NCBI RefSeq assembly: GCF_001661965.1
Contig: NZ_LYWZ01000023.1
Span: forward strand, 284,279 to 348,278
Length of the DNA stretch: 64,000 nt
Source of the DNA: Croceicoccus mobilis
Lineage (GTDB): Bacteria > Pseudomonadota > Alphaproteobacteria > Sphingomonadales > Sphingomonadaceae
Reading direction: 5' to 3'
Below are positions 33,897 to 42,927 of the stretch, one piece after another; position 1 is the stretch's first letter, and every line of letters starts with the position of its first letter. Under the pieces are notes generated by a model. That model did no database searches, had not been told where the DNA came from, and worked only from the letters and a program-made list of their open reading frames with translations. Both the position numbers and the translations under genes were made by a program.

Positions 33897-36182
33897 TCAA
33901 TATGCGCCGAAACGGAAGCGGACATCGACACCGAAGGTGCGAACCGAAGGCTCGATCTGCACGCCGCTGTAGAAGGCCTGCTCATAGCTGGAATTGAAGT
34001 AATCCGCCTTGAACAGGTTCTCGACATAGACGGTGAGGTCCCAGCGGTCGGTGCTGACACCTGCACGCAGGTTGGTCACGTCATACCCCTTGGTGATGAA
34101 CGGCCAGGTCTTGTAGAGATAGGCGTAGGAGCTGGTCAGCTGGCCCGAACGATACATCCATTCGGCCCGCGCAAAACCTTCCATCCCATCCTTGATGTCA
34201 CGGCGATATTCGGCGTGGGCGTTCAGTGACCACTTGGGCGAATTGACGAGCCGCATGCCGGTGGCATCCACCGTCGTGCCGTCGATCAGCGCATTGGCGT
34301 AATCGTCGTATTTCGCATCGAGATAGCCGACATCGCCGCCGATACGCAGCTGGTCGGTGACAAGGCCCTCGACGCTCAGCTCGACGCCCTTGCTGGTGGC
34401 CGACGACGCGTTCGAAATCGCGGTCGCTGAACGCAGCAGGCCATCATCATCGAGATACTGGAACTGGATGTACTGCTGCACGTCTTTCCAGTCCATATAG
34501 AAGGCCGCGGCATTCACGCGCAGGCGGCGGTCGAAGAAATCGCCCTTCCAGCCCAGCTCGTAGTTCCACAGCGTTTCCGGCTTGTACTGGTTATCGAGGT
34601 TTTCAAGGCTCGTGTTCTGCACGCCGCCCGCCTTGAAGCCCTTGGACACGGTGGCATAGAACATGCCCAGATCCATGGGTTCATAGCTGACGGTGAAACG
34701 CGGCGAGAAATCGTCGAAGGTCGCGCTGCGGTCGTTCGTGTCGGTCAGCACGCCGGCTGAACGGCGGATGCCCTCGAAATGCGTCTTTTCCCACGAATAG
34801 CGGCCACCGACGATCAGCTTGAGCGAATCGGTCGCGTTCCACGTCGCCTGTCCAAAGACCGCCCAGTAATCATTGGTCACGTTCGAAATGGCGGCGGTAA
34901 TCTCGCTGCCCGCATCCATGCCGATGGGGTTCTCGGTGCCGTTGTAGGTCAGCGCAGACAGGTCGCCCTTGTCCTGCCCGACATTGGCGCCGATGCTCCA
35001 TTCGATGGCGCGCGGACCATTCGACTGCAGGCGCAGTTCGCCGCTGGTCGAAGAGCGGTTGATGTTGCGATATTCATAGAACGCATCGACGCTGCCGCCA
35101 TCGACGTCGCCTTCATTGTAGATATGATTGTCGAGCGTGCCCGCGACCGCAGTCAGGGTCATGTCGTCGAATTCATATTCCAGGCGCGAGCTGACATATT
35201 CGAACTCGGTGCCGACCGACGTGGCGCGGTTGAAGTTCACCTCGTCATCGTTTTCCGGGTAGAAACCGATGCCGTCCTCGTCTGCGACGAAGCCTGCGTC
35301 CTCACCGTAATAAAGCGAAGCCCATGTCGCGGTGTTGAAGCCCGAAGGCACGCCGACAAAGCCGTTCTGCTTGCCCGTGCTGTAGCTGTAGGTGGTGTCC
35401 CAGGTCAGCCGGTCGTTGGGCGTGACGCGGGCGGTGATGCGGCCGGTCTTGAACGTGCCGTCGCTGCCGCCGCCGATCTCGTTGATGTTCTTGATGTTGC
35501 CATCGGTCGCGCGCAGCTCACCCGAAGCGCGAACCGCCAGAAGCCCTTCCACCACCGGCACGTTGATGATGCCGTGCACCTTGCGCGTGTCAAAGCTGGA
35601 GTAGCCGCCGCCGACTTCGGCGAACCATTCGTCGTTCGGCTTCTTCGTCGTGATATTGATCGCGCCGCCGACCGAGTTGCGGCCGAAATAGGTGCCCTGC
35701 GGGCCGCGCAGCACTTCGATCCGGTCGATGTCGAGGATCTCCGGATTGCTGGTGCCGACCGCGACATTGTACTCGTCGATATAGAAGGCATAGGCCTGCT
35801 GGCGACTGGCGCGATAGGCGTCAAGCTGGTTCGAAATGCCGCGGATCGAGATTTCCTTGCGATCGCGCGAACCCTGCGAAACGAAGCTGACGTTCGGCAT
35901 GTCGTTGAAGACGTCGTCGATGCCGGTGACGTTCTGTTCGGTGATCGATTCCGCGTCGATCGCGCTGATCGCGATCGGAACGGAGTTGATCGATTCCGTC
36001 CGGCGCTGCGCCGTCACAACGATATCGCCGAGGCCGGTGCTCGCCGTATCGGCGCTGGCGTCAGAGGCCGCGTCCTGCGCATGGGCGGCGCCTGCAGAAG
36101 CGAACAGCGCAATGGTGGAAGCGGCGGCAACCAGCGCGTTCTTGCGCCTATCAAGATTGCGAATATGGCCAAGATTCATCAT
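33897..36182 (-). CDS. TonB-dependent outer-membrane receptor
   Basis: After a signal peptide ending in AGAAHAQ the 761-residue protein has the TonB box region (DIVVTAQRRTES), a plug domain (NVTGIDDVFNDMPNVSF, ISIRGISNQ, IEVLRGPQGTYFGRNSVGGA INITTKKP) and a 22-strand barrel ending in VDVRFRFGAY with terminal aromatic residue. Sphingomonads use such receptors for many carbon substrates besides siderophores. ATG 36182 has GGGGAG seven bases upstream. A LysR-type operator lies 181 bases upstream, so the receptor should be induced with the dehydrogenase operon and probably imports its precursor. Confidence 0.95.
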   Translation of the reverse strand: MMNLGHIRNLDRRKNALVAAASTIALFASAGAAHAQDAASDASADTASTGLGDIVVTAQRRTESINSVPIAISAIDAESITEQNVTGIDDVFNDMPNVSFVSQGSRDRKEISIRGISNQLDAYRASRQQAYAFYIDEYNVAVGTSNPEILDIDRIEVLRGPQGTYFGRNSVGGAINITTKKPNDEWFAEVGGGYSSFDTRKVHGIINVPVVEGLLAVRASGELRATDGNIKNINEIGGGSDGTFKTGRITARVTPNDRLTWDTTYSYSTGKQNGFVGVPSGFNTATWASLYYGEDAGFVADEDGIGFYPENDDEVNFNRATSVGTEFEYVSSRLEYEFDDMTLTAVAGTLDNHIYNEGDVDGGSVDAFYEYRNINRSSTSGELRLQSNGPRAIEWSIGANVGQDKGDLSALTYNGTENPIGMDAGSEITAAISNVTNDYWAVFGQATWNATDSLKLIVGGRYSWEKTHFEGIRRSAGVLTDTNDRSATFDDFSPRFTVSYEPMDLGMFYATVSKGFKAGGVQNTSLENLDNQYKPETLWNYELGWKGDFFDRRLRVNAAAFYMDWKDVQQYIQFQYLDDDGLLRSATAISNASSATSKGVELSVEGLVTDQLRIGGDVGYLDAKYDDYANALIDGTTVDATGMRLVNSPKWSLNAHAEYRRDIKDGMEGFARAEWMYRSGQLTSSYAYLYKTWPFITKGYDVTNLRAGVSTDRWDLTVYVENLFKADYFNSSYEQAFYSGVQIEPSVRTFGVDVRFRFGAY

Positions 36183-36362
36183 CAAAAAACTCCCCGATTG
36201 CCCGGCGCGCGACGCGCGGCGCGGGACCGATCCGTTGTTCTCCTGCTCCGCTTGGCGACTGGGGCTTTCGCGAAACTGAAACAGTGCGCGGCCATGTCTT
36301 TTTCGTTGGGCTGATGTTCACGCCGTTGGTGATCACAAACAACGACACACGGTGGTGTCTTT

Positions 36363-36381
36363 TGTTGCGCTGAACGCAATC
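36363..36381 (-). promoter_or_regulatory. LysR-type operator upstream of the TonB-dependent receptor gene
   Basis: On the minus strand this reads GATTGC-GTTCAGC-GCAACA. It keeps the ATTGC/GCAAC arms with one mismatch to the perfect sites and the same 7-base spacing. It lies 181 bases ahead of ATG 36182. Confidence 0.6.
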
Positions 36382-36436
36382 AACCTCGCAAAATCGTAGC
36401 CAGACTCGCACGCAGGGTCCGGCCACGGGTCAAACC

Positions 36437-38149
36437 TCAACGCTCATCGGCGCTGGCATCGCGAATGGCCCTGAATTCAGAGGTAGGCGTCCAGTTCGGC
36501 CACGCACTGCTGTCAGCAAGTTCGCGCGTCAAGCGATAGGTCAGTGTCAGTTCCTGAATCGCGCCAGACCAGTCCCAATCGGGATCATATGCATCGGATG
36601 GCGCATGATAATGGCGCGCGATGTAATCGCGGGCCGCCGCTTCGCCCCGCGCCTTGCCGCCTTCGACAAGGTCCTGACCATTGGCGAAATAGGCCATCGG
36701 CACGCCGCGCTTGGCAAAGCTGAAATGGTCGGACCGGAAATAGTTGCCGTTCTCGGGCATGGATTCGGCTTCGACGCTCTGCCCCTGTTGACGCGCAAGG
36801 CGCGCGACATCGGCCTCCATCTCGTGGCGGCCAACGCCGGTGATCGTGACATCGCGCGCTGCGCCATAAATGCTAAGCCCGTCGAGGTTCACGCCGCCTG
36901 CCGTGCGCGACAGCGGGTAGATCGGATGGCGCGCGTAATATTCCGATCCGGCGAGCCATGATTCCTCGCCCGTGGTGGCGATGAACACGGCGGTGCGGTC
37001 CGCCGGCCCTGCCTTGCCATAGGCCTCGGCCAGCGCGACCAGCCCTGCCGTCCCGCTGGCATTGTCGAAAGCGCCATTGCAGATGTCGTCGCCGTCCACC
37101 GGCTCGCAATGGCCGAGGTGATCCCAGTGCGCGGTCAGCATCACATATTCGCCGGGACGTTTCGCGCCCGGCAGGACCCCCACGACATTATGCGATTTGA
37201 TGCGCCGCATGGTGTTGTCGATCCGGGTCGTAAGGCGAAGGCCGAGGGGGACCGAGCGGAAGCCCTTCTTCCCAGCCGCTGTTTCCAGCGCGTCCAGATC
37301 CTGTCCGTTCGCTGCCAGCACGCGGCGGGCCGCGTCATGCGATATCCAGCCGATCGCATTGGCCTCGGGCGCGCTTTCGCTGGCATCGTCGACGATCAGC
37401 TGCGTGCCGGTGTTCGAACTGACGACGACGTTCCAGCCATAGGCCGCGCGCTGATCGTCGTGAATGACGAAAGCGGCCGCCGCGCCCTGCCGCGCGGCCT
37501 CCTCGAACTTATAGGGCCAGCGGCCGTAATAGGTGAGCGCCTTGCCGCCGAACGGGCCAGAGAGCGTTTCCTCGTCCCAGTCGGGGTCGTTGACCATGAC
37601 CAGCACGGTCTTGCCGCGCACGTCGAGCCCTTCGTAATCGTTCCAGCCCAGTTCCGGCGCATTGATGCCATAGCCGACAAACACGACATCGCTGTCCGCG
37701 ATATCGATATGGGCGACGGGGCGATGGGTATAAACCGCCATGTCCCGCTTGTACTCAAGCGTCAGCGGCGCATCGCCGCCCGCAATTTCGAGCGTCATCG
37801 ACGGATCGGGCGTCAGCTCGACCATGGGCACGTCCTGGTACCAGCTGCCATCGGCGCCCGGTTCAAGACCCGCAGCGGCGAAACGCTGCGCGATATAAGC
37901 GATGGATTTCTCTTCCCCCACCGTACCGGGGGCACGGCCTTCGAATTCGTCGGAAGCGAGGGTGCGGGTCACATCCTTCAGCGTTTGCGTCGAGAGCCCG
38001 ACATCTGCTGGGGCCTGTACGGTCGCGTGCACTGGGGTCGCCGTTTCCTGCGCATGTGCCGAAACGCTGACAGTCAGCGCGCCAGCGGCAGCGCCCGCCA
38101 TGGCTGCACGGATGAACGATCGGTGCGGCGTAATTATCGAAATATTCAC
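36437..38149 (-). CDS. M28-family zinc aminopeptidase with PA domain, exported
   Basis: The 570-residue protein has a signal peptide (AAMAGAAAGALTVSVSAHAQ), an inserted protease-associated domain (residues about 150-290, VGYGINAPELGWNDYEGLDVRG) and an M28 catalytic domain. Zinc ligands are in TAHWDHLG, FDNASGTAG, TGEESWLAGSEYY and the final HYHAPSDAYD. It would remove N-terminal residues from peptides in the periplasm or outside. The start is GTG 38149, with GGGAGG five to nine bases upstream. It has a LysR-type operator 129 bases upstream, so peptide breakdown seems to be part of the same regulon. Confidence 0.93.
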   Translation of the reverse strand: MNISIITPHRSFIRAAMAGAAAGALTVSVSAHAQETATPVHATVQAPADVGLSTQTLKDVTRTLASDEFEGRAPGTVGEEKSIAYIAQRFAAAGLEPGADGSWYQDVPMVELTPDPSMTLEIAGGDAPLTLEYKRDMAVYTHRPVAHIDIADSDVVFVGYGINAPELGWNDYEGLDVRGKTVLVMVNDPDWDEETLSGPFGGKALTYYGRWPYKFEEAARQGAAAAFVIHDDQRAAYGWNVVVSSNTGTQLIVDDASESAPEANAIGWISHDAARRVLAANGQDLDALETAAGKKGFRSVPLGLRLTTRIDNTMRRIKSHNVVGVLPGAKRPGEYVMLTAHWDHLGHCEPVDGDDICNGAFDNASGTAGLVALAEAYGKAGPADRTAVFIATTGEESWLAGSEYYARHPIYPLSRTAGGVNLDGLSIYGAARDVTITGVGRHEMEADVARLARQQGQSVEAESMPENGNYFRSDHFSFAKRGVPMAYFANGQDLVEGGKARGEAAARDYIARHYHAPSDAYDPDWDWSGAIQELTLTYRLTRELADSSAWPNWTPTSEFRAIRDASADER

Positions 38150-38277
38150 GGAATCCTCCCCTTGAGGTCCGAGAAATCAAGACGACGCAAGTAGGTGTCA
38201 CCGGTCCGGACGCGGCTGGATGCCGGGTAGTAAATGGCAGCGGTCAACCTGCTGCAATGCCAAGGGATGGCCGATTT

Positions 38278-38296
38278 CGTTGCGCCAAAGGCAACG
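38278..38296 (-). promoter_or_regulatory. LysR-type operator upstream of the M28 peptidase gene
   Basis: CGTTGC-GCCAAAG-GCAACG is a perfect inverted repeat. Read on the minus strand as CGTTGC-CTTTGGC-GCAACG followed by AAAT, it differs from the site at 26386 in one of 19 positions. It lies 129 bases before GTG 38149. Confidence 0.7.
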
Positions 38297-38336
38297 GGGC
38301 GAAGATGCGGAATGGCGCCTCTCGCTCCGATACCGC

Positions 38337-39272
38337 TCAGCCACCGTGCAATGCGATCCGTGCGGCGAACAGGTCGGCGGCAGCCGTTCCGACCGCTTTG
38401 AACACGGTGATCTGCGCATCGCCCGATCGCCCTGCGCCGCTTGCCAGATCGGTAATGTCGCCCAAGATGTCGCCCTTGCCGATCACGCCATTGTTGATGG
38501 GATGCAAGAGATCGCCCGACTCCGCCAGCACCGCATCGCGCGCGTCGACATAAATCGACGCCCGCGCAAAGCAGGCGTCATCGGCCTCGCGCATATCGGG
38601 GCGATAGCCGCCGACCAGATCGAGATGCATGCCCGCAGACAGCCAGCTCCCTTCGATCAGTGGCTCTGCCGAACTGGTCACGCAACTGATCACGTCGGCG
38701 GCCTTGGCGCTATCGGCTAGATCCTGCGCGACGCGCACATCCACATGCCCCGTTCGATTTGCGATCAGCCTGGCGGCAGCGGCGGCGCGGTCGGGGTTTC
38801 GGCCCCAAATGTCGATACGCTCGAACGGCCTCACGGCCAGCATCGCCTCGGCAAAATAGGGAGCAAGATTGCCGGTGCCGACCACAAGCAGCCGCGATGC
38901 ATCCCTGCGGGCCAGGCAATCGGCTGCCAGCGCCGAGACAGCCGCCGTGCGCCGCGATGTCAGTTCGGCGGCATCCAGCACGCCGATCGGGCAGCCGGTT
39001 TCGAAATCAAAGACGACATAAGTCCCCTGAATCACCGGCTGGCTCTTGGCGGCGTTGTCCGGAACGATACTGAGCAGCTTGGTCCCTGCCAGCCGGTCCG
39101 TCACAGCCGGCATGACCAGCAGTTCGCGCCCCCGCGATGCCGGAACGACAAGCCGCTGCGGCACGTCGATCGCGTCGTTTTGCGCGTAGAGGCCGCGAAG
39201 GCCTTCTATCAGCCTGCCGAATGGCAACGACCGGGCAAGGCTGGCGGCGTCATGGAACTGCATGGGAAACAT
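38337..39272 (-). CDS. Ornithine cyclodeaminase/mu-crystallin family protein
   Basis: The 311-residue protein has the family's NAD(P) fold (LLVVGTGNLAPYFAEAMLAVR, IDIWGRNPDRAAAAARL) and substrate-binding segments (VVPASRGRELLVMPA and TYVVFDFETGCPIGVLDAAELTSRRTAAVSALA). Besides ornithine cyclodeaminase, this family contains alanine dehydrogenase, 1-pyrroline-2-carboxylate reductase and ketimine reductases. Here a reduction or oxidation of a cyclic imine or amino acid is likely. It is last in the operon with the cyclase gene and iorA-iorB. An ATG at 39263 has better Shine-Dalgarno spacing (AGAGG) than the one at 39272. Confidence 0.85.
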   Translation of the reverse strand: MFPMQFHDAASLARSLPFGRLIEGLRGLYAQNDAIDVPQRLVVPASRGRELLVMPAVTDRLAGTKLLSIVPDNAAKSQPVIQGTYVVFDFETGCPIGVLDAAELTSRRTAAVSALAADCLARRDASRLLVVGTGNLAPYFAEAMLAVRPFERIDIWGRNPDRAAAAARLIANRTGHVDVRVAQDLADSAKAADVISCVTSSAEPLIEGSWLSAGMHLDLVGGYRPDMREADDACFARASIYVDARDAVLAESGDLLHPINNGVIGKGDILGDITDLASGAGRSGDAQITVFKAVGTAAADLFAARIALHGG

Positions 39273-39307
39273 GCCTCTTCGTGTGCGATGGTGGGGCTTG
39301 CGCCCGT

Positions 39308-40774
39308 TCAGGCCGACAGTGCCTCGTTCAGTTGGGAGCAGCCCTCATCAGCCAGCGCCAGTTCGCGCAGGCGCGCGATTTCTGCGGCGGGCAGGTCCTT
39401 TGCCTGATGATGCGCGACAATCCGGTTGAAATTGCCAAGACCGCGTTCGAACGTATCGCCATATCCCTTGATCAGCCTCTGGCAGCGGATGATCTCGATC
39501 GCGCGGTCGCGATCGTGCAGCGCCTGCTCCGACGCCAGCGCGAGCCAGTTTTCGATCCGCTCCTGCTCTTCGGCATAGCGCAGCGAGCGCGGGCGCATGC
39601 CCCGCATCGCCGCGACGAGCCTGAGGGCGGCAAACCAGCGCAGGCTGGTCGTCTCAACATGGCGGCCCTTGGCGAAGAACCGGCCCACCAACCTTTGCGC
39701 CAGATCGCTGTTGAGGAGCCATCGCCCCAGCCCTTTAGGCAAGGTCTCGCAGATTTCCTGAAACCGCGGATGCATGAATTCGGTCACGCCCATCAATTGT
39801 TCGGGCTGAGCCTTAACCTCGCTACGGATCTTGTCGGTTCGTCCGGCGCGCGTCTTGATGTCGGCCACGCGGATCGTATCCTCATAGCTCATCCACAGAG
39901 CGAGGTGTCGCGCCGTTTCCGCGGTCAGCGTAAAGGGGGCGAAATCAAGCGCGCGGATCGCGGCCAGCCGGTCGAGGTAAAGCGCGGCATAGCCATGGTC
40001 CTGCCAATCGATCAGCCGCGCCACGCCGCGCAGCGCCGCTTCGCGTGCGATGGCAGGCAGTTCGGCTTCGACCCTCGCGGCCAGCCTGCGACCCTCAGCC
40101 GTCGTCGGCGCGGGCACAGGCGTTTGGGTTTCAACCGGCATGGCGACGGGCTGCTGCGCAGCGGCAAAGCCTTCGTCGAAGCCGGCGAAATTACTTTTGA
40201 CCGCGATGCCGCTGTGCTCGATCGCGGCGCGGAAGCTTTCGGTCGGGAATGGAAGCGCGTCGCTACCTGCCAATGCGCCGAACATGATCGCGCTGATGAC
40301 GCTGCCCGAACGATCGGTCGCGGCTTCCATGTCGAAACCGATGAACCTCTTCGAACGCTCATGCGCCGCCTCGAGGATGCGCTCTCCGCTGCCGCGCCCG
40401 TCGCCCATCGCCTGCTTTTCGCCGATGGCATAGATGCGGTGCGTCGACCCGATCAGCGTGGTGCGGTTCGCAGTCGAGAACCCGCGCAGCAGGGCGCGGC
40501 CCGTTTCCATCAGTTCGGATGCGATCACGATGTCGACATCGCCGGGCATCGGCATCTGCGCCATCACCGGCAGGCGGCCCGTGCCATCGTCGCGGGCCAG
40601 CTCGACGTAATAGACGGTCGAACCGGTGCGCTGCGCCACACCCGGCACCGACGTGCCCTGCGCCAGCCAACCTTCCGACCGGGCAACATGCTGGATCCAT
40701 TCGGCCAGAACGCCCCCGCCCTGCCCGCCAAGGGCGAGAATGGCGATGGTGATGCGGTTTGCTTGTTCGGTCAT
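39308..40774 (-). CDS. iorB: Indolepyruvate:ferredoxin oxidoreductase, beta subunit (long form)
   Basis: The N-terminal 200 residues are the pyruvate:ferredoxin oxidoreductase gamma-type domain (ITIAILALGGQGGGVLAEWI, VPGVAQRTGSTVYYVEL, ANRTTLIGSTHRIYAIGEK). The rest is the long C-terminal helical domain found in the fused alphaproteobacterial form. Total length is 488 residues. With IorA it decarboxylates aryl pyruvates to aryl-acetyl-CoA with reduction of ferredoxin. The frame runs to 40957, but ATG 40774 directly precedes the conserved sequence and lies 17 bases after the iorA stop. Confidence 0.9.
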   Translation of the reverse strand: MTEQANRITIAILALGGQGGGVLAEWIQHVARSEGWLAQGTSVPGVAQRTGSTVYYVELARDDGTGRLPVMAQMPMPGDVDIVIASELMETGRALLRGFSTANRTTLIGSTHRIYAIGEKQAMGDGRGSGERILEAAHERSKRFIGFDMEAATDRSGSVISAIMFGALAGSDALPFPTESFRAAIEHSGIAVKSNFAGFDEGFAAAQQPVAMPVETQTPVPAPTTAEGRRLAARVEAELPAIAREAALRGVARLIDWQDHGYAALYLDRLAAIRALDFAPFTLTAETARHLALWMSYEDTIRVADIKTRAGRTDKIRSEVKAQPEQLMGVTEFMHPRFQEICETLPKGLGRWLLNSDLAQRLVGRFFAKGRHVETTSLRWFAALRLVAAMRGMRPRSLRYAEEQERIENWLALASEQALHDRDRAIEIIRCQRLIKGYGDTFERGLGNFNRIVAHHQAKDLPAAEIARLRELALADEGCSQLNEALSA

Positions 40775-40791
40775 GTTCGTGAGTTCCGGGG

Positions 40792-42924
40792 TCAGAATGC
40801 GCGGGCGGCGCGCTTGCGTTCGATGGCGCCTTGCCAGCTGCCGATCACCGCGCCGGCGATACGCGCCTTCGCCCGTTCCCAGCGCGAGGGATTGGCCACG
40901 ATGCGCGCGCGATAGAAGCTGGGGCACAGCACGGCGGCATGGCTCACCTCTCCGCACAGGCCGCAGCCCACGCAGCTGTTTTCGACATGGGCGACAGGGT
41001 CCTGCCGCAGCGGATCGGGATTGGGCTTGATAGTCAGCGACGGACAGCCCGACAGCCGCACGCAGCTGTGATCGCCGGTGCAGGTCTCGGCATCCACGCC
41101 AAAGCGTTCGCGCACGACGCGTTCACCTGCCTTTAGCGCGGCGGCCTTCTGCTTTTTCTCACGCCGCTGGCGATTGAGCATGCATTCCGATTGCGCGACG
41201 ATGACCTTCGGCCCCTTTTCGGGCGACGTCATCGCCTCACGCAGCGTGTCGCGCATGCGCGGCACGTCATAGGTGCGCGTGATTTCCCGCACCCATGTCG
41301 CCCCCACGCCGCGCACCGCGCGGGTGATCGGGTTGTTGGTGGTGCGGTTCTCGTTCTTCGCCCGCGATGACAAGATGTCCTGGCCGCCGGTGGCTGCCGA
41401 ATAGCCATTATCGATGATCAGCGTGACGGTATCGTCCTTGTTGAACACCGCGTTGCCGATGCCCGACGTCAGCCCGTTATGCCAGAAACCGCCATCGCCC
41501 ATCACCGCGATCGCCCGCTTGTCCTTGGGCTTGAAGGCGGACGCGCCCGCACTGCCAAGGCCATAGCCCATGGTCGTGTTGCCGATGTTGAAAGGCGGCA
41601 GGATCGAGAACAGGTGGCACCCGATATCGGCCGAAACATGCGCGGGGCCAAGCTCGCGCTCCACCAGCTTCATGGCGGTGAAGATCGGGCGTTCGGGGCA
41701 GCCGGTGCAAAAGCCCGCAGGGCGCGGCGGGATCTGGGTGGCGACCGCCGGGGCGAGCGGGCTTTCCACCTCTTCGGCAGGGGCCATCGCGGGGGCTTCG
41801 GCACGCAGGAATGCGGCCAGCCCCTTGGAAATCGCCTTGGCGGTATATTCGCCTGAACGTGGCAGCACGTCCTTGCCCGCGATGCGCGTGTCGAGCCCTG
41901 CGCGGCGGACGAGCGTATTGAGTTCATGCTCGATAAACTCGGGCTGGCCCTCCTCGATCACCAGCACGGCGCGCTTGCCGCGGCAGAAATCGGCGACCTC
42001 ATCCGGCACCAGCGGATAGGTGACATTGAGGCAATAGATCGGCAGCTTGCTTTCGCCATAGCTGTCGGCAAGCCCGGCCAGTTCCATCGCACGGTTGAGA
42101 TTATTGTAAAGGCCGCCCTGCACGATCAGGCCAATGCCTTCGTCGACTTCCGCGGGGCCGAACCATTCGTTCAGCCGATTGTCGCGCACAAAGGCGAGGC
42201 CTGCTGGCCAGCGCTTCTCGATCTTCTCCACCTCGTGCAAGAAATTCGCAGGAGGGAGGACGATGCGGTCGGTATCGCGGTTGGGGTTGCTGGCCGCGTC
42301 GCCCACGGTCATGGGCGGTCGGATATTGTCTTTCGCGGTAAAGCTGCCCGTCATGTGGCAGGAACGCACCCGAAGCTGCAGCATCACAGGCGTATTCGAC
42401 GCTTCGGAAAGCTGGAACGCCTGTTCCACCGAATCCACGATGGAGGTCAGGTTGGGCCGCGGATCGAAGAGCCACATCTGCGATTTCATGGCAAAGGCGT
42501 GGGTTCGCTCCTGCATGATGGAGGAGCCTTCACCATAATCCTCGCCCACGATGACCAGCGCGCCGCCGGTCACGCCGCCCGATGACACGTTGGACAGCGC
42601 ATCGGACGCGACATTGGTGCCGACCACCGATTTCCACGCCACCGCGCCGCGAAGCGGATAATTGACCGAAGCCGCCAGCATCGCAGCCGCGGTCGCTTCC
42701 GACGCGCTGGCTTCGAAATGGACGCCAAGGCTTTCGAGGAGGTCGTTCGCATCGGCGAACACGTCCATCAGATGGCTGATCGGCGATCCCTGGTAACCGC
42801 CGACATAGGCAACGCCCGATTGCAGCAGCGCCTTGGTCACGGCGAGAATGCCTTCGCCGGTAAAGGTCTCGCCCTCGCCCAGTTCCAGTTTGCGGACTTC
42901 GGACTTGAAGGAACGCTCTGCCAT
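40792..42924 (-). CDS. iorA: Indolepyruvate:ferredoxin oxidoreductase, alpha subunit
   Basis: The 710-residue thiamine-diphosphate enzyme has the N-terminal pyrimidine-binding domain (YVGGYQGSPISHLMDVF), the diphosphate-binding motif GDGGFWHNGLTSGIGNAVFN, and a C-terminal iron-sulphur region with two cysteine sets (CTGDHSCVRLSGCPS and CVGCGLCGEVSHAAVLCPSF). It makes an aryl-acetyl-CoA from indolepyruvate, phenylpyruvate or hydroxyphenylpyruvate. This links to the aminotransferase encoded divergently at 44299, which can supply the 2-oxo acid. It is the second gene of the MarR-controlled operon, four bases after the cyclase-family gene. Confidence 0.93.
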   Translation of the reverse strand: MAERSFKSEVRKLELGEGETFTGEGILAVTKALLQSGVAYVGGYQGSPISHLMDVFADANDLLESLGVHFEASASEATAAAMLAASVNYPLRGAVAWKSVVGTNVASDALSNVSSGGVTGGALVIVGEDYGEGSSIMQERTHAFAMKSQMWLFDPRPNLTSIVDSVEQAFQLSEASNTPVMLQLRVRSCHMTGSFTAKDNIRPPMTVGDAASNPNRDTDRIVLPPANFLHEVEKIEKRWPAGLAFVRDNRLNEWFGPAEVDEGIGLIVQGGLYNNLNRAMELAGLADSYGESKLPIYCLNVTYPLVPDEVADFCRGKRAVLVIEEGQPEFIEHELNTLVRRAGLDTRIAGKDVLPRSGEYTAKAISKGLAAFLRAEAPAMAPAEEVESPLAPAVATQIPPRPAGFCTGCPERPIFTAMKLVERELGPAHVSADIGCHLFSILPPFNIGNTTMGYGLGSAGASAFKPKDKRAIAVMGDGGFWHNGLTSGIGNAVFNKDDTVTLIIDNGYSAATGGQDILSSRAKNENRTTNNPITRAVRGVGATWVREITRTYDVPRMRDTLREAMTSPEKGPKVIVAQSECMLNRQRREKKQKAAALKAGERVVRERFGVDAETCTGDHSCVRLSGCPSLTIKPNPDPLRQDPVAHVENSCVGCGLCGEVSHAAVLCPSFYRARIVANPSRWERAKARIAGAVIGSWQGAIERKRAARAF

Positions 42925-42927
42925 GGA

